Below, piece by piece: positions 7,241-16,550 of a stretch of DNA of 38,087 nt (position 1 is its first letter; each line of letters opens with the position of its first letter). Made by a program: the position numbers and the translations under genes. A model generated the notes under the pieces. The model saw only the letters and a list, made by a program, of their open reading frames with translations, was not told the origin of the DNA and searched no databases. This DNA is from CAZKXX01 sp964556705 (GTDB lineage Bacteria; Acidobacteriota; Terriglobia; UBA7540): assembly GCA_964556705.1 (NCBI GenBank), contig CAZKXX010000029.1, positions 1-38,087 of the forward strand, read 5' to 3'.

Positions 7241-8485
7241 ATGAACCTTCCACACCTTGGACGCGAAACGTTGGTCTGTCTTCTGGCGGGAGGCCAGGGC
7301 GAGCGGCTCTATCCTCTCACCCGCGACCGGGCCAAGCCTGCCGTTCCTTTCGGGGGGATTTACCGCATCATTGACATCACGCTGTCCAACTGCATCAACT
7401 CCGACCTGCGGCGCGTCTACGTCCTCACCCAGTACAAGGCGCTTTCGCTGAACCGTCACATCCGCGAAGGCTGGACGATTCTTTCCGCCGAGCTGGGCGA
7501 GTTCATTCAGGTGCTGCCTCCCATGATGCGCGTGGGCGAGTACTGGTATCGCGGCACGGCAGACGCCATCTTTCAGAACTTGTACTCCATCGGCAACGAG
7601 CCGTGCAAGCACGTGCTGATTCTTTCCGGCGACCACGTGTACAAGATGAACTATCAGAAGATGCTGGCCCAGCACGTGGAGACGGGCGCGGACGTGACGA
7701 TCGGCGCGATCGAATTCGACCTTTCCGAAGCCAGCCGCTTCGGCGTGCTCGAGCTCGACCGCACCGACCGGATCATCGGCTGGCAGGAGAAGCCCGCGCA
7801 TCCCAAGCCCTCCCCGCACCATCCCGAGAAATGCCACGTCTCGATGGGAATCTACGTTTTCAGCCGCGACCGCCTGCTGAAGGTCCTGCTCGACGATTCC
7901 GAAGACCCGAACTCCAGCCACGATTTCGGCCGCGACATCATCCCGAAGCTCATCGATTCGGCGAAGGTTTACGCCTACAACTTCGTGGACGAGAACAAGA
8001 AGGAGGCGCAGTACTGGCGGGACATCGGGACGATCGAGGCGTATTACGAGGCCAACATGGACCTGGTCTCCGTTTCGCCGGTCTTCAACCTTTACGACGC
8101 CGATTGGCCGCTCAGGACGTACCAGCGCCAGTATCCGCCCGCCAAGTTCGTTTTCGCGCAGGAAGGGCGGCGCATGGGCATCGCCACGGACTCGATCGTT
8201 TCCATGGGCTCCATCATCTCCGGCGGGCGCGTCACCAATTCCGTCCTCTCCCCCGACGTGCGCGTCAACAGCTACAGTGAAGTGGACAGTTGCATCCTGC
8301 TCTCGCACGTCAACGTCGGCCGCTATTCGCGCATCCGGCGCGCCATCATCGACCGCCACATCCACATCCCCGAGCACACCGAAATCGGCTACAACCTCGA
8401 GGAAGACCGCAAGAAATACCACGTCACCGAAAGCGGTATCGTCGTGGTCGTCCCCGAACAGCGGATGTTCGAAGAACCCGAGTGA
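7241..8485 (+). CDS. glgC: Glucose-1-phosphate adenylyltransferase (ADP-glucose pyrophosphorylase)
   Basis: This 414-residue protein makes ADP-glucose from glucose-1-phosphate and ATP, the committed step of glycogen synthesis. Nucleotidyltransferase signatures are clear: GGQGERLYPLTRDRAKPAVPFGG-like N-terminus (near residues 17-39), YRGTADAIFQN, ILSGDHVYKMNY and WQEKP, followed by a C-terminal left-handed beta-helix portion with hexapeptide-like repeats (about 300-400). The ATG follows GGGGACG. No other glycogen gene is in the window. It converges on sppA, and a heptad-type repeat starts immediately after its stop. Confidence 0.95.
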   Translation: MNLPHLGRETLVCLLAGGQGERLYPLTRDRAKPAVPFGGIYRIIDITLSNCINSDLRRVYVLTQYKALSLNRHIREGWTILSAELGEFIQVLPPMMRVGEYWYRGTADAIFQNLYSIGNEPCKHVLILSGDHVYKMNYQKMLAQHVETGADVTIGAIEFDLSEASRFGVLELDRTDRIIGWQEKPAHPKPSPHHPEKCHVSMGIYVFSRDRLLKVLLDDSEDPNSSHDFGRDIIPKLIDSAKVYAYNFVDENKKEAQYWRDIGTIEAYYEANMDLVSVSPVFNLYDADWPLRTYQRQYPPAKFVFAQEGRRMGIATDSIVSMGSIISGGRVTNSVLSPDVRVNSYSEVDSCILLSHVNVGRYSRIRRAIIDRHIHIPEHTEIGYNLEEDRKKYHVTESGIVVVVPEQRMFEEPE

Positions 8486-8493
8486 CGCAGACC

Positions 8494-8646
8494 AGCAGGC
8501 AATAGGCAGCGCGCGCTGGGACTGCGTCCAAAGGCCGCTGAGGCCGAGTCCGCGACAGCGGGGCCGTTCGTCCGGCAATGGCCTTGAGTCCCGTGCCCAC
8601 GCTGTGGCATTAGGGCCGGCTGCCCACCGCCTTCTGCCTACTGCGC
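8494..8646. repeat. Heptad element 4 (AGTAGGC type), overlaps the sppA 3' end
   Basis: Left arm (8494-8513): AGCAGGC, AATAGGC, AGCGCGC. Right arm (about 8620-8646), read reversed: AGTAGGC, AGAAGGC, GGTGGGC. The arms are inverted and separated by about 110 nt that contain further imperfect inverted repeats. The right arm overlaps the last codons and TAG stop of sppA. Pairing is weaker than in other members. Confidence 0.55.
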
Positions 8647-10335
8647 TTGCGGCACCGCGGGGAGTAACGCCCAGGCGCCCAGGCCCGCGAGCGATTCCAG
8701 GCGGGCCAGCCACTCGCGAACGGAGAGCCCGTCGCGCATCGCGCGCACGCCGCTCATCACATCAAGCAGCCGGTCGAGCAGCGGGCGCGGCGGAGGCAGG
8801 TAAAGCAGGCTGACCGTTTCGTCGGCGGGAATCTGTGCCAGCTCCTTGGCGGCGGCGATGGCGGCGTCGAGTCCCCCCAGTTCGTCCACGAGGCCGAGTT
8901 CCTGCGCGCGCTCGCCCGTCCACACGCGGCCGCGCGCGACTTTTTCCACGGCGGCCACATCCATCCCGCGGCCTTCCGCCACTCCCTGGACGAAATCGTC
9001 GTAGGTCTGCCGCATGTAGGTCTGGACCTTCTCGCGCTGCGCGGGCGTGAAGTTCTGGAAGGGATATTCGATGGTCGAGTTTTCGGTCGTGGCGATGAAA
9101 TCTTTGCTGAGGCCGAACTTCTCGTAGAGTCCTTTCAGGTTGAATTTTCCTCCCACCACGCCGATCGAGCCGGTCACCGTTCCCGGCTCGGCCACAATCT
9201 TGTTCGCCGACACGGCAATCCAGTAGCCGCCCGACGCCGCGACGTCGGACATCGAAACCACAACGGGCTTGACGTTGCGCGTCAGCTCGACTTCGCGCCG
9301 AATCGCTTCGGAGGGAAACACGGCCCCGCCCGGCGAGTTGACGCGCACCACCACGGCGCGCACGGAGGAGTCCTCGCGCGCCCGGCGAAACTGCTCAGCC
9401 ATCGTCTCCGAGCCCATCACTTCCCCCGTCAACGGATTATCCGTGCTGCGCCCGGGCAGGATCGTGCCCGTGGCAAAGATCACGGCGAGTTTGGAAGCTC
9501 CACCGCGGCTCGACCGGCGGAGATACTCGCGATAGGAACGGACGTTGTCCTTTCCGGCATTCTTCCCGCGGATCAGTTCCCTCACTTCGTCCGAATAGGC
9601 CACGCGGTCCACGAGTTTCAGTTTCAGAGCTTCCTCGGAACTCAGCGGCCCCTGGGCGATGGCGCGTTCCGCTTCTTCCACGGAGAGGCCGCGGTTCTCC
9701 GCGATGTGCCGGACGAACTGCCGTGAGAAATCCTTCAGCAGGGCTTCGGCGGCCTCGCGATGCGCCGGCGTGTATTTCTTCTCCGTGTAAATCTCCTTGG
9801 CGCTCTTGTATTCGCCCACGTGGTAGATGTCGGGATAAATCCCCAGCTTGTCGAACGTGCCGCGAAAGAACGTGCTGGAAGTCATCAGTCCCCGGATGAA
9901 GAGCGTGGACTTGGGCAGGAGGACGACCGTCTGGCAGGCGGAAGCCAGGTAGTAGCTGCGGTTCGTGCCGAATTCGAGATAGGCGACGCTGAACTTTCCC
10001 GAGCGGTTGAATTCGCGGATCTTCTCGCGGATCTCCTGAATATTGGCGAAGCCCAACGTTGACTCGCTGACGCGCAATTCGATGCCCGTGATGCGAGGGT
10101 CACGCCGCGCGCGATCGAGGCTCTCCACGACGTCGGAGACCGTCGTCCGCGGCCCCAGTGCGAGTTCGGAGAATACGTCGCGCGGCGGCTGCTCGCTGAC
10201 GACGCCTTCGATTCGATACGTCAGGACCGTCGCGGGCCGGATGCGCCGCGAGTACCACATCACGGCGATGGCCGCCACCTCAATCACAAAAAGGATCGCC
10301 ACAAACCAGAGAAAGATTTTTCCCACCCTTTTCAT
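8638..10335 (-). CDS. sppA: Signal peptide peptidase SppA, long (67K) form
   Basis: A 565-residue S49 protease with an N-terminal membrane anchor (about 5-27) and two tandem S49 domains, as in E. coli SppA. The catalytic Lys is K177 in GEYKSAKEIY of the first domain, and the catalytic Ser is S368 in DVAASGGYW of the second. Family knowledge: it degrades cleaved signal peptides in the membrane. The ATG at 10335 is chosen because GGAGGA lies just upstream; an in-frame GTG four codons earlier overlaps that ribosome binding site. The stop codon lies inside repeat arm 8620-8646. It is divergent from the TPR gene. Confidence 0.92.
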   Translation of the reverse strand: MKRVGKIFLWFVAILFVIEVAAIAVMWYSRRIRPATVLTYRIEGVVSEQPPRDVFSELALGPRTTVSDVVESLDRARRDPRITGIELRVSESTLGFANIQEIREKIREFNRSGKFSVAYLEFGTNRSYYLASACQTVVLLPKSTLFIRGLMTSSTFFRGTFDKLGIYPDIYHVGEYKSAKEIYTEKKYTPAHREAAEALLKDFSRQFVRHIAENRGLSVEEAERAIAQGPLSSEEALKLKLVDRVAYSDEVRELIRGKNAGKDNVRSYREYLRRSSRGGASKLAVIFATGTILPGRSTDNPLTGEVMGSETMAEQFRRAREDSSVRAVVVRVNSPGGAVFPSEAIRREVELTRNVKPVVVSMSDVAASGGYWIAVSANKIVAEPGTVTGSIGVVGGKFNLKGLYEKFGLSKDFIATTENSTIEYPFQNFTPAQREKVQTYMRQTYDDFVQGVAEGRGMDVAAVEKVARGRVWTGERAQELGLVDELGGLDAAIAAAKELAQIPADETVSLLYLPPPRPLLDRLLDVMSGVRAMRDGLSVREWLARLESLAGLGAWALLPAVPQAQ

Positions 10336-10572
10336 CGCTTCCTCCACCGGCCGGCAGTTCGGCGAGAAACGGCCCAGGGGTCTGCCCGAGCTGCGCTCGC
10401 GCGTTCTTCAACCTGAAGAGCTCATCCTACCACCGAGGCGGGCTGCGTGGGCAGCGGCGAACCGGCAGCGCCCGAGGGCAGGAATGATGACGTGGCTCGC
10501 CGCCGTAAGACCCAAGGTTTACACCCCTCACGGCATGTGCGATAATCCGCAGAGGGGGGGCGGCATCGCGCC

Positions 10573-12648
10573 ATGAAAAAGTCACTCCTGGGATTATTCC
10601 TCGCATTTCTATGGGCCGCGGGCGGCGGAATCGCAGCCGCGCAGGAGGCGCCGCCGTCGGCGCCGGCTGAAGGCGAGTCGGAAAGCCAACTGGCGCCCGC
10701 CCCCGACTACTCCCGCGCCTACTACCATTACATGCTGGCGCGCCGCTATCGCGAACTTGCGGGAATCTACAACCGCGGAGACTTCGTCGAGCGTTCGATT
10801 GCCGAATACAAGAACGCGATGGCGGCCGACCCCGGTTCACTTTTCCTGCGCGTTGAGCTGGCGGAACTCTACTGGCGCGTGGGGCGCATCGCCGACGCGG
10901 TGCGCGACGCCGAGGCGGTCCTCGCCATCAACCCGGACCAGGAGGGCGCGCACCGGCTGCTCGCCAACCTCTACTGGCGCAATCTGGGCGAAGCGCAGCA
11001 GGACCGGGTGGCCCGCGAGAGCCTGGGCAAGGCCATCTTCCACTTCGAGGCGCTGGCGCGCCTGAATCCTCAGGACGCGGACACGCACGTGGCCCTGGCC
11101 CGCCTCTACAGTCTGAACAACCAGCCGGAGAAGGCGGAAGAGGCGCTGAAGGGCGCGCTCGAAAACAATCCCGACTCCCGCAACGCCGCGCGCCATCTGG
11201 CGCAGCTTTACTTCGATCAGGGTGAATACGGCCTCGCGATCGATCTCCTGAAGCGCCTGCCCGAAGAAGAGATGGACGCGCCGATGCTGGCGATGCTGGG
11301 ATACGCCTACGCTCAGGCGCACGAGTACGACGAAGCCGTCGCCTCGTACGAGAAAGCTCTGGCTCTGGACCCCGAGAACCAGGACTTCCGTCGCGCCCTG
11401 GCCGAAGCCCTGATGAGCGACAACCGGATCCCGGAAGCGCGCGCGGAACTCGAACGCCTTCTCAAGGCCGACCCGCATGACGGGCCTTCCCACCTGCGCC
11501 TGGCGCAGATTGACCGCCAGGAGGGCAAGTTCGACGCCGCGCGCAAAGGGCTGGAGCGCGCCGCCGCGCTGATGCCCGACAGCGTCGAGGTCGCTTACCA
11601 GCAGGTTGTGCTCGAAGACACCCTCGGCAACTTCGACGCGGCCATCGAGATTCTCCAGCAGCTGCTCAAGAAGTCCGAGCGGCCCGAAGGACGTTACACG
11701 GTGGGCGAGGCCTCGAACCGCGCCGTCTTTCTGGAACGGCTGGGATTCATCTACCGCGCCAAACAGGATTTCGAAAAGGCCATCGAAACCTTCCGCCAGA
11801 TCGTGCCGCTCGGCGAGTCGCAGGCGGCGCGCGCCGAAGGGCTGATCATTGAGACGATGCGGTTCAACCGACAGCCGGAGCGCGCCCTCGAAGAGGCCGC
11901 GGCGGCCGCGGAGAAATTTCCGGAGAGCCGGCAGATTCGCGTCCTCTACGCGACCCTGCTCGGCGAGCGCGGCCGCGTGGACGAGGCGGTGAAGGAATTG
12001 CGCGACCTCCAGACCGGCACGGCCTCCGACCGCGAAATCCACCTTTCACTCGCCCAGATTTTCGCCCAAGCCAAGCGCTACGCAGAGGCGGAGGCCGAAG
12101 CCAGGCGCGCACTCGAAATAAGCCAGCGTCCCGGCGAAGAGGAATACGCCCGCTTCGTTCTCGGCTCCATCTACGAACGCTCCAAGGAATACGACCAGGC
12201 CGAAGAGCAGTTCAAGAAGGTGCTCGCGGCAAACCCACTGAACGCGGCGGCGGCGAATTACCTGGGATACATGCTGGCTGACCGCGGCGTGCGCCTGGAG
12301 GAATCCGTCAGGTACATCCGGCAGGCGCTCGAGCTCGACCCGAACAACGGCGCCTACCTGGACAGTCTCGGCTGGGCGTATTACCAGATGGAACGCTACG
12401 CCGAAGCCGAACCCTACCTTGAACGCGCCGCCGCGCTGCTGGCGGGCGACCCCACGATTCAGGAACACCTCGGGCACGTCTATCTTCGCCTGGGCAAGAA
12501 GGAGAAAGCCCGCCAGGCCTGGGAGCGCGCGCTGAAAGACTGGGAGACCGCCGTCACCAGCGAGTTCGACGCCGAACAGGCCGCGCGGCTCCAGAAGCAG
12601 CTCGACGAGTTGATTGAGCTGCTGGCTGCGGAGACGAAGCGCAAATAG
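10573..12648 (+). CDS. Exported tetratricopeptide-repeat protein
   Basis: A 691-residue protein with a signal peptide (about 1-23, ending near AAAQ) and then almost only TPR-like helical pairs. Repeats show the pattern of Tyr/Ala positions with DP or NP at the ends, for example ALDPENQDFR, LLKADPHDG and VLAANPLNAAAANYLGYM. About 15 or more units run from residue 50 to 670. No enzymatic motif is visible. Family knowledge: periplasmic TPR proteins act as scaffolds in envelope, secretion or polysaccharide assembly, but the partner here is unknown. The start follows a G-rich tract, AGAGGGGGG. It leads the plus-strand run into ispE. Confidence 0.85.
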   Translation: MKKSLLGLFLAFLWAAGGGIAAAQEAPPSAPAEGESESQLAPAPDYSRAYYHYMLARRYRELAGIYNRGDFVERSIAEYKNAMAADPGSLFLRVELAELYWRVGRIADAVRDAEAVLAINPDQEGAHRLLANLYWRNLGEAQQDRVARESLGKAIFHFEALARLNPQDADTHVALARLYSLNNQPEKAEEALKGALENNPDSRNAARHLAQLYFDQGEYGLAIDLLKRLPEEEMDAPMLAMLGYAYAQAHEYDEAVASYEKALALDPENQDFRRALAEALMSDNRIPEARAELERLLKADPHDGPSHLRLAQIDRQEGKFDAARKGLERAAALMPDSVEVAYQQVVLEDTLGNFDAAIEILQQLLKKSERPEGRYTVGEASNRAVFLERLGFIYRAKQDFEKAIETFRQIVPLGESQAARAEGLIIETMRFNRQPERALEEAAAAAEKFPESRQIRVLYATLLGERGRVDEAVKELRDLQTGTASDREIHLSLAQIFAQAKRYAEAEAEARRALEISQRPGEEEYARFVLGSIYERSKEYDQAEEQFKKVLAANPLNAAAANYLGYMLADRGVRLEESVRYIRQALELDPNNGAYLDSLGWAYYQMERYAEAEPYLERAAALLAGDPTIQEHLGHVYLRLGKKEKARQAWERALKDWETAVTSEFDAEQAARLQKQLDELIELLAAETKRK

Positions 12649-12660
12649 ACCTCCGCGGCG

Positions 12661-12678
12661 GGAAGGTCTCCGCCTTCC
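12661..12678. other. Hairpin between the TPR gene and ispE
   Basis: GGAAGG and CCTTCC enclose TCTCCG, a 6-bp perfect stem. The form resembles the hairpin at 19013-19031 (arm, then TCTGC-like loop, then inverted arm). No T-run follows. Confidence 0.4.
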
Positions 12679-12700
12679 ATCGTTTCGCGCTCCCGCCTTG

Positions 12701-13597
12701 ATGAAGCCGCTCCACGTCCGCGCTTTCGCCAAAGTCAATGTCGGTTTGAGGGTGCTCGCGCAGCGCCCCGACGGCTATCACGAAATCCGAACTGTGTTTC
12801 AGACGATCGGCCTCGCCGATGAGCTGGAAGTGCGGCTTTCACCGCGCGGCCGGGGAATCGCGCTCGAGTGCGGCACGCCGGAAGTCCCGCGCGGGGGGGA
12901 GAATCTGATCGTTCGCGCCGCCGAACTGTGGAGGCGGGCGAGGAGATTTCGCGGCGGCATTTGCGTGCGCCTTCACAAGAAAATTCCGATGGGCGCGGGA
13001 TTGGGGGGCGCGTCGAGCGACGCCGCGGCGGCGCTGCTCGCCTTCGAACGCTTGTCGGGCGGCCGGCTCGACCCCGCAACCCACCGTTCCCTCGCGGCCG
13101 AGCTCGGCTCCGATGTGCCCTTTTTCCTCATCGGCGGGCGCGCCGCGGGCCTCGGACGCGGCGAAGTGATCCTGCCGATGCCCGACGGCCCTTCGCGGCG
13201 CTGCCTGGTCGCCTTCCCGGGCTTCAGCGTTTCGACCCGCGAGGCTTACGCGCACCTGAGCCGGACGTTGACAAAGCGGCGCGCGGCCCGTAACATGGAA
13301 GGGTTTGGCGCGTGGTCACCGATTCCCCTGAAAGGCTGGGGGCCGGCCGAAAACGATTTTGAACGCTACGTTTTCGCGCGGTGGCCGGAGCTGGCGCGAG
13401 TGAAACGCCGGCTTCTCCGGGCCGGAGCCGAGCTCGCTTCCCTCACGGGCAGCGGTTCCGCTCTGTTTGCCTTTTTCGAATCCGCCCAATCGTTCGAACG
13501 GGGTCTCGAGTGCGTTCCGCCGCAGTGGCAGGTGTGGAAATCGCGGACGCTCTCGAGGGCCGAGTACCGGCGAAGGACCGTGGTCTCTGACAAGTGA
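12701..13597 (+). CDS. ispE: 4-diphosphocytidyl-2-C-methyl-D-erythritol kinase
   Basis: This 298-residue GHMP kinase phosphorylates CDP-ME in the MEP isoprenoid pathway. Visible are the N-terminal AKVNVGLRVLAQRPDGYHEI, the glycine-rich ATP loop PMGAGLGGASSDAAAAL (about 103-119), DVPFFLIGG and the C-terminal LTGSGSALFAFF. The frame extends 29 codons upstream into the TPR gene end, but the family start is the ATG at 12701; no strong ribosome binding site is visible there. The final codons and TGA stop (SDK-stop) lie inside the heptad repeat that precedes tRNA-Gln. The order ispE, tRNA-Gln, prs, rplY, pth is common in bacteria. Confidence 0.94.
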   Translation: MKPLHVRAFAKVNVGLRVLAQRPDGYHEIRTVFQTIGLADELEVRLSPRGRGIALECGTPEVPRGGENLIVRAAELWRRARRFRGGICVRLHKKIPMGAGLGGASSDAAAALLAFERLSGGRLDPATHRSLAAELGSDVPFFLIGGRAAGLGRGEVILPMPDGPSRRCLVAFPGFSVSTREAYAHLSRTLTKRRAARNMEGFGAWSPIPLKGWGPAENDFERYVFARWPELARVKRRLLRAGAELASLTGSGSALFAFFESAQSFERGLECVPPQWQVWKSRTLSRAEYRRRTVVSDK

Positions 13598-13664
13598 CGT
13601 GTGACGAGTCACAAGCCGCGAACGCCGCCTGAAAACGCTTCGTTCCCGTCACTCGTCACTGTTC
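13587..13664. repeat. Heptad hairpin element 5 (AGTGACG type), ispE/tRNA-Gln junction
   Basis: Left arm (13587-13613): AAGTGAC, GTGTGAC, GAGTCAC. Right arm (13645-13664), read reversed: CAGTGAC, GAGTGAC. The inverted arms enclose about 30 nt. The element includes the ispE stop codon and ends one base before the 5' end of tRNA-Gln, so it would be present in the precursor of that tRNA. Confidence 0.75.
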
Positions 13665-13665
13665 T

Positions 13666-13739
13666 TGGGAGGTCGTCCAGTGGTAGGACACATGCCTTTG
13701 GAGCATGGAACCCTGGTTCGAATCCAGGCCTCCCAGCCA
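13666..13739 (+). tRNA. tRNA-Gln (anticodon TTG)
   Basis: Plus-strand cloverleaf of 74 nt. Acceptor TGGGAGG pairs with CCTCCCA, followed by G and an encoded CCA. The anticodon arm is CATGC-CTTTGGA-GCATG with anticodon TTG. The T-arm contains GGTTCGAATCC. It lies between ispE and prs on the same strand and is probably cotranscribed. Confidence 0.96.
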
Positions 13740-13787
13740 GTTTGCCCAGGAGAATCTCGGGAACTTTGAAGGCGTGAGGACGGCGCG

Positions 13788-14741
13788 ATGTCGAACCGCA
13801 ACCGGCACATGCTGAAAGTATTCACGGGAAACGCCCATCCGGAGCTGGCGCGCGAAATCTGCGAGCACCTGGGCGTGCCGCTCAGTGAGGCCTTCGTCGG
13901 CCGCTTTCCGGACGGCGAAGTGCGGCTCCAGATCCTCGAGAACGTCCGCGGCGCGGACGTCTTCGTGATTCAGCCGACCTGCCGGCCGGTGAACGACAAC
14001 CTGATGGAGCTGCTGATTATGCTCGACGCGCTGCGGCGCGCCTCCGCGCAGCGCATCACGGCCGTCATGCCCTACTATGGTTACGCGCGCCAGGACCGCA
14101 AGGACCGTCCCCGCGTTCCCATCTCCTCGAAGCTCGTGGCGGACCTTCTGACCTCGGCGGGCGCGAACCGCATCCTGGCGCTCGACCTGCACGCCGGGCA
14201 GATCCAAGGGTACTTCAACATCCCGGTGGACCACCTTTACGCGATTCCAGTCACCGTGGACTACTACCGCACGCTGAAGCAGAAGAACACGGTGGTCGTC
14301 TCGCCGGATCCGGGCGGCGTGGAGCGGGCGCGGGCTTTCGCCAAGAAGCTGCGCGCGCCGCTGGCGATTATTGACAAGCGCCGCCACGATGCGCACGTCG
14401 TCGAGATGATGAACGTCATCGGCGAAGTGGACGGCAAGGTCTGCCTCATCGTGGACGACATGATTGACACCGGCGGGACGCTGGTGCGCGCGGCCAAGGC
14501 GCTCGCCGACAAAGGCGCCCAGAAGGTTTACGCCTGCTGCACGCACGGCGTCTTCGCCGGCGACGCCATCCAGAAGATCTGCGAGTCGCAGCTCGAGCAG
14601 GTCATTACGACGAATTCCGTTCCCCTCACCAGCGAGGGAGAGAAATGCGGGCGCATCAAGGTCCTGAGCGTCGCCAAACTGCTCGCCGAGGCGATTCGCT
14701 CGATTCACGAAGAGACTTCCGTGAGCAAGCTGTTTATCTGA
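13788..14741 (+). CDS. prs: Ribose-phosphate pyrophosphokinase (PRPP synthetase)
   Basis: This 317-residue enzyme makes PRPP from ribose-5-phosphate and ATP, feeding purine, pyrimidine, histidine and NAD synthesis. Signatures are complete: FPDGEVRLQI, RPVNDNLMELLIM, MPYYGYARQDRKD, LDLHAGQIQGYFNIPVDHL and the PRPP-binding loop VDDMIDTGGT (222-231). Length is typical. The ATG follows GTGAGGACG. It precedes rplY by about 50 nt. PRPP is also the substrate of HisG, encoded in the his operon in this window. Confidence 0.97.
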   Translation: MSNRNRHMLKVFTGNAHPELAREICEHLGVPLSEAFVGRFPDGEVRLQILENVRGADVFVIQPTCRPVNDNLMELLIMLDALRRASAQRITAVMPYYGYARQDRKDRPRVPISSKLVADLLTSAGANRILALDLHAGQIQGYFNIPVDHLYAIPVTVDYYRTLKQKNTVVVSPDPGGVERARAFAKKLRAPLAIIDKRRHDAHVVEMMNVIGEVDGKVCLIVDDMIDTGGTLVRAAKALADKGAQKVYACCTHGVFAGDAIQKICESQLEQVITTNSVPLTSEGEKCGRIKVLSVAKLLAEAIRSIHEETSVSKLFI

Positions 14742-14790
14742 GCCGGGCGCGGCGCGCGCCGAGAGTCCGGCGAGTTGAAGGAGAAAGAGC

Positions 14791-15501
14791 ATGGCGCAAG
14801 CACTGAACGTGGAAGCCGAACCCCGCGAGGCCTTCGGCAAGAACGCCTCGCGCCGCGCCCGGCGCAACGGGCGCGTCCCCGGCGTCGTGTACGGCGGCGG
14901 CGGGCCGGCGATCCCGGTGGAAATTGATCCCCGCCAGATCCGCGCCGTGGCGCACTCGGAGGCCGGGCACAACGCCATCTTCACGCTCCACATCCGGGGC
15001 AAGGCGCCGGCGCGCGTGATGCTGAAGGACTGGCAGGTGGACCCTGTCCACGGCGACCTTCTCCACGTGGACCTCGTCCGCATCGCGCGCGACGCCAAGC
15101 TGAGGGTGAAGGTCCCCATTCACGTCAGCGGCGAAGCCAAGGGCGTCAAAGTCCAGGGAGGCATCTTCGAGTTCATGCTGCGCGAGGTCGAACTCGAGTG
15201 CCTGCCCGACGACATCCCGGACTTCATCGGCGTGGACGTCAGCGAGCTGACCATCGGACACAACCTCCGGGTGTCGGACCTGCCGGTGGGCGAGAAGGTT
15301 CGTGTCGTGACCGACCCCGGACGCGTGGTGGCGCACGTCATCGCGCCCAAGGCGGAGGAAGAGAAGCCGGCGGAAGTGGCCGAGGCGGCGGTTCCGGCTG
15401 AGCCCGAGTTGATCCGAAGGGGCAAGGCTGAAAAGGCTGAAGAAGAGGAAGGCGAGGAGGAAGGCGGCGAGGAGAAGCCGAAAGCCAAGGAGAAGGATTG
15501 A
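14791..15501 (+). CDS. rplY: 50S ribosomal protein L25, CTC/TL5 type
   Basis: A 236-residue L25 of the long CTC family, which binds 5S rRNA. The N-terminal domain shows GKNASRRARRNGRVPGVVYG and a DWQVDPVHGDLLHVDL segment; the C-terminal TL5 domain follows (about 95-185). The last 50 residues are a Glu/Lys-rich acidic tail, which is dispensable-looking low complexity. The ATG follows GAAGGAGA at good spacing. The stop region overlaps a possible upstream TTG start of pth. Confidence 0.95.
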   Translation: MAQALNVEAEPREAFGKNASRRARRNGRVPGVVYGGGGPAIPVEIDPRQIRAVAHSEAGHNAIFTLHIRGKAPARVMLKDWQVDPVHGDLLHVDLVRIARDAKLRVKVPIHVSGEAKGVKVQGGIFEFMLREVELECLPDDIPDFIGVDVSELTIGHNLRVSDLPVGEKVRVVTDPGRVVAHVIAPKAEEEKPAEVAEAAVPAEPELIRRGKAEKAEEEEGEEEGGEEKPKAKEKD

Positions 15502-15545
15502 GCCGTGGCTTCCGGCTCGCGGCCTCGGACGCGGGAAGGCGCGGC

Positions 15546-16127
15546 GTGAAACTGATTGCGGGTCTCGGCAATCCCGGCTTCGAGTACCAGTGGACGCCGC
15601 ACAACCTGGGCTTTCGCGTCGTGGACCGGCTGGCGGAAATCTGCGGCGTGGAGGTTACGCGCCGCGAGGCGCAGGCGGTCGTTGCCCCGTGCGTGCTCGA
15701 AGGGGTGGAGGTGCTGCTGGCGAAGCCGCAGACTTACATGAACCTCAGCGGCCTTTCGGTGGCGAGGCTGCTCGAGCGGTACGAGATTGAAGTGAAAGAT
15801 TTGATTGTGGCGGTGGACGACGTGAACCTGCCCCTGGGCAGCCTGCGAGTCCGCTCGCGAGGCAGCGCCGGGGGACACAACGGATTGAAGTCACTGATCG
15901 GCGCGCTCCAAGCCGACGAGTTTGTGCGGGTGCGGATGGGCGTGGGGCCCGAAGAGCCCCGCGAGGACCTGGCGTCCTACGTCCTCACCCCGTTTCGAAA
16001 GGCGGACTTCGAAGCTGCGGCCGAATTGATCGAGCAGGCGGCCGAAGCGGTCCGCGTGATTCTGAAAGAGGGAGTGTCGGCGGCGATGAACCGCTTTAAC
16101 CGGCGGGTCGCAGCGCCGCCATCGTGA
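15546..16127 (+). CDS. pth: Peptidyl-tRNA hydrolase
   Basis: This 193-residue enzyme releases peptides from drop-off peptidyl-tRNA. Family residues are present: GLGNPG with N9, TPHNLGF with the catalytic H19, QTYMNLSG, the VDDVNLPLG aspartate segment and the AGGHNGLKS asparagine. The GTG at 15546 gives the standard VKLIAGLGNPG N-terminus and follows GGGAAGG. The frame is also open from a TTG at 15498 that overlaps the rplY stop and has AGGAGAAGGA before it, so a 16-residue longer form cannot be excluded. It is followed by rpsF after 6 nt. Confidence 0.94.
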   Translation: MKLIAGLGNPGFEYQWTPHNLGFRVVDRLAEICGVEVTRREAQAVVAPCVLEGVEVLLAKPQTYMNLSGLSVARLLERYEIEVKDLIVAVDDVNLPLGSLRVRSRGSAGGHNGLKSLIGALQADEFVRVRMGVGPEEPREDLASYVLTPFRKADFEAAAELIEQAAEAVRVILKEGVSAAMNRFNRRVAAPPS

Positions 16128-16133
16128 GGGACC

Positions 16134-16538
16134 ATGCGTAAATACGAGATTATCTTTGTGCTTCGCACCGACGTGCCGGAAGAAGAGGCGGAGAAAATCA
16201 TCGCGCAGATGCAGAGCGTGGTGACGACGACCGGCGGCGAAATCGAAAAGGTCGAAAAGATGGGACGCCGCTCGCTCGCCTACGCCGTGGCTCGCCAGCG
16301 GGAAGGAAACTACGTCCTCTTCGTCGTGAACGGCGGAGGCGAGACGGTGAAGGAATTCGAGCGGCGCCTGAAGGTCACCGATGCGGTCATCAAGTTTCTG
16401 ACCGTGCGCGTGGACGAGGAGCTCAAGCGCGCCGAGAAGTTGAAAGCGCTGAGGGCGAAGCAGGAGGCCCGCCGGGCGCGGCGCAAAGCCGCCGCCGCGG
16501 CCCCGCCTCCCGCCGTCGCCGAAGCATCCCAGGTCTGA
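16134..16538 (+). CDS. rpsF: 30S ribosomal protein S6
   Basis: A 134-residue S6 with the typical N-terminus RKYEIIFVLR, the central GRRSLAYAVARQREGNYVLF and the second strand region VIKFLTVRVDEE. The usual core of about 95 residues is followed by an Arg/Ala/Pro-rich tail from about residue 105. The ATG follows GTGAGGG. S6 pairs with S18 in the small-subunit platform, and rpsR follows 12 nt downstream. The ssb gene often found between them is absent here. Confidence 0.96.
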   Translation: MRKYEIIFVLRTDVPEEEAEKIIAQMQSVVTTTGGEIEKVEKMGRRSLAYAVARQREGNYVLFVVNGGGETVKEFERRLKVTDAVIKFLTVRVDEELKRAEKLKALRAKQEARRARRKAAAAAPPPAVAEASQV

Positions 16539-16550
16539 GGAGCAAACGAC

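Noticed and set aside
10837..12042. A 401-codon minus-strand frame opposite the TPR gene
   Set aside because: Shadow of the repeat-rich TPR coding sequence; no ribosome binding site or domain.
13656..15119. A long open frame (487 codons) on the minus strand opposite tRNA-Gln, prs and rplY
   Set aside because: It runs across a tRNA and antisense to two clear genes; its sequence has the Arg/Val/His-rich look of a shadow frame in GC-rich DNA and no family features.
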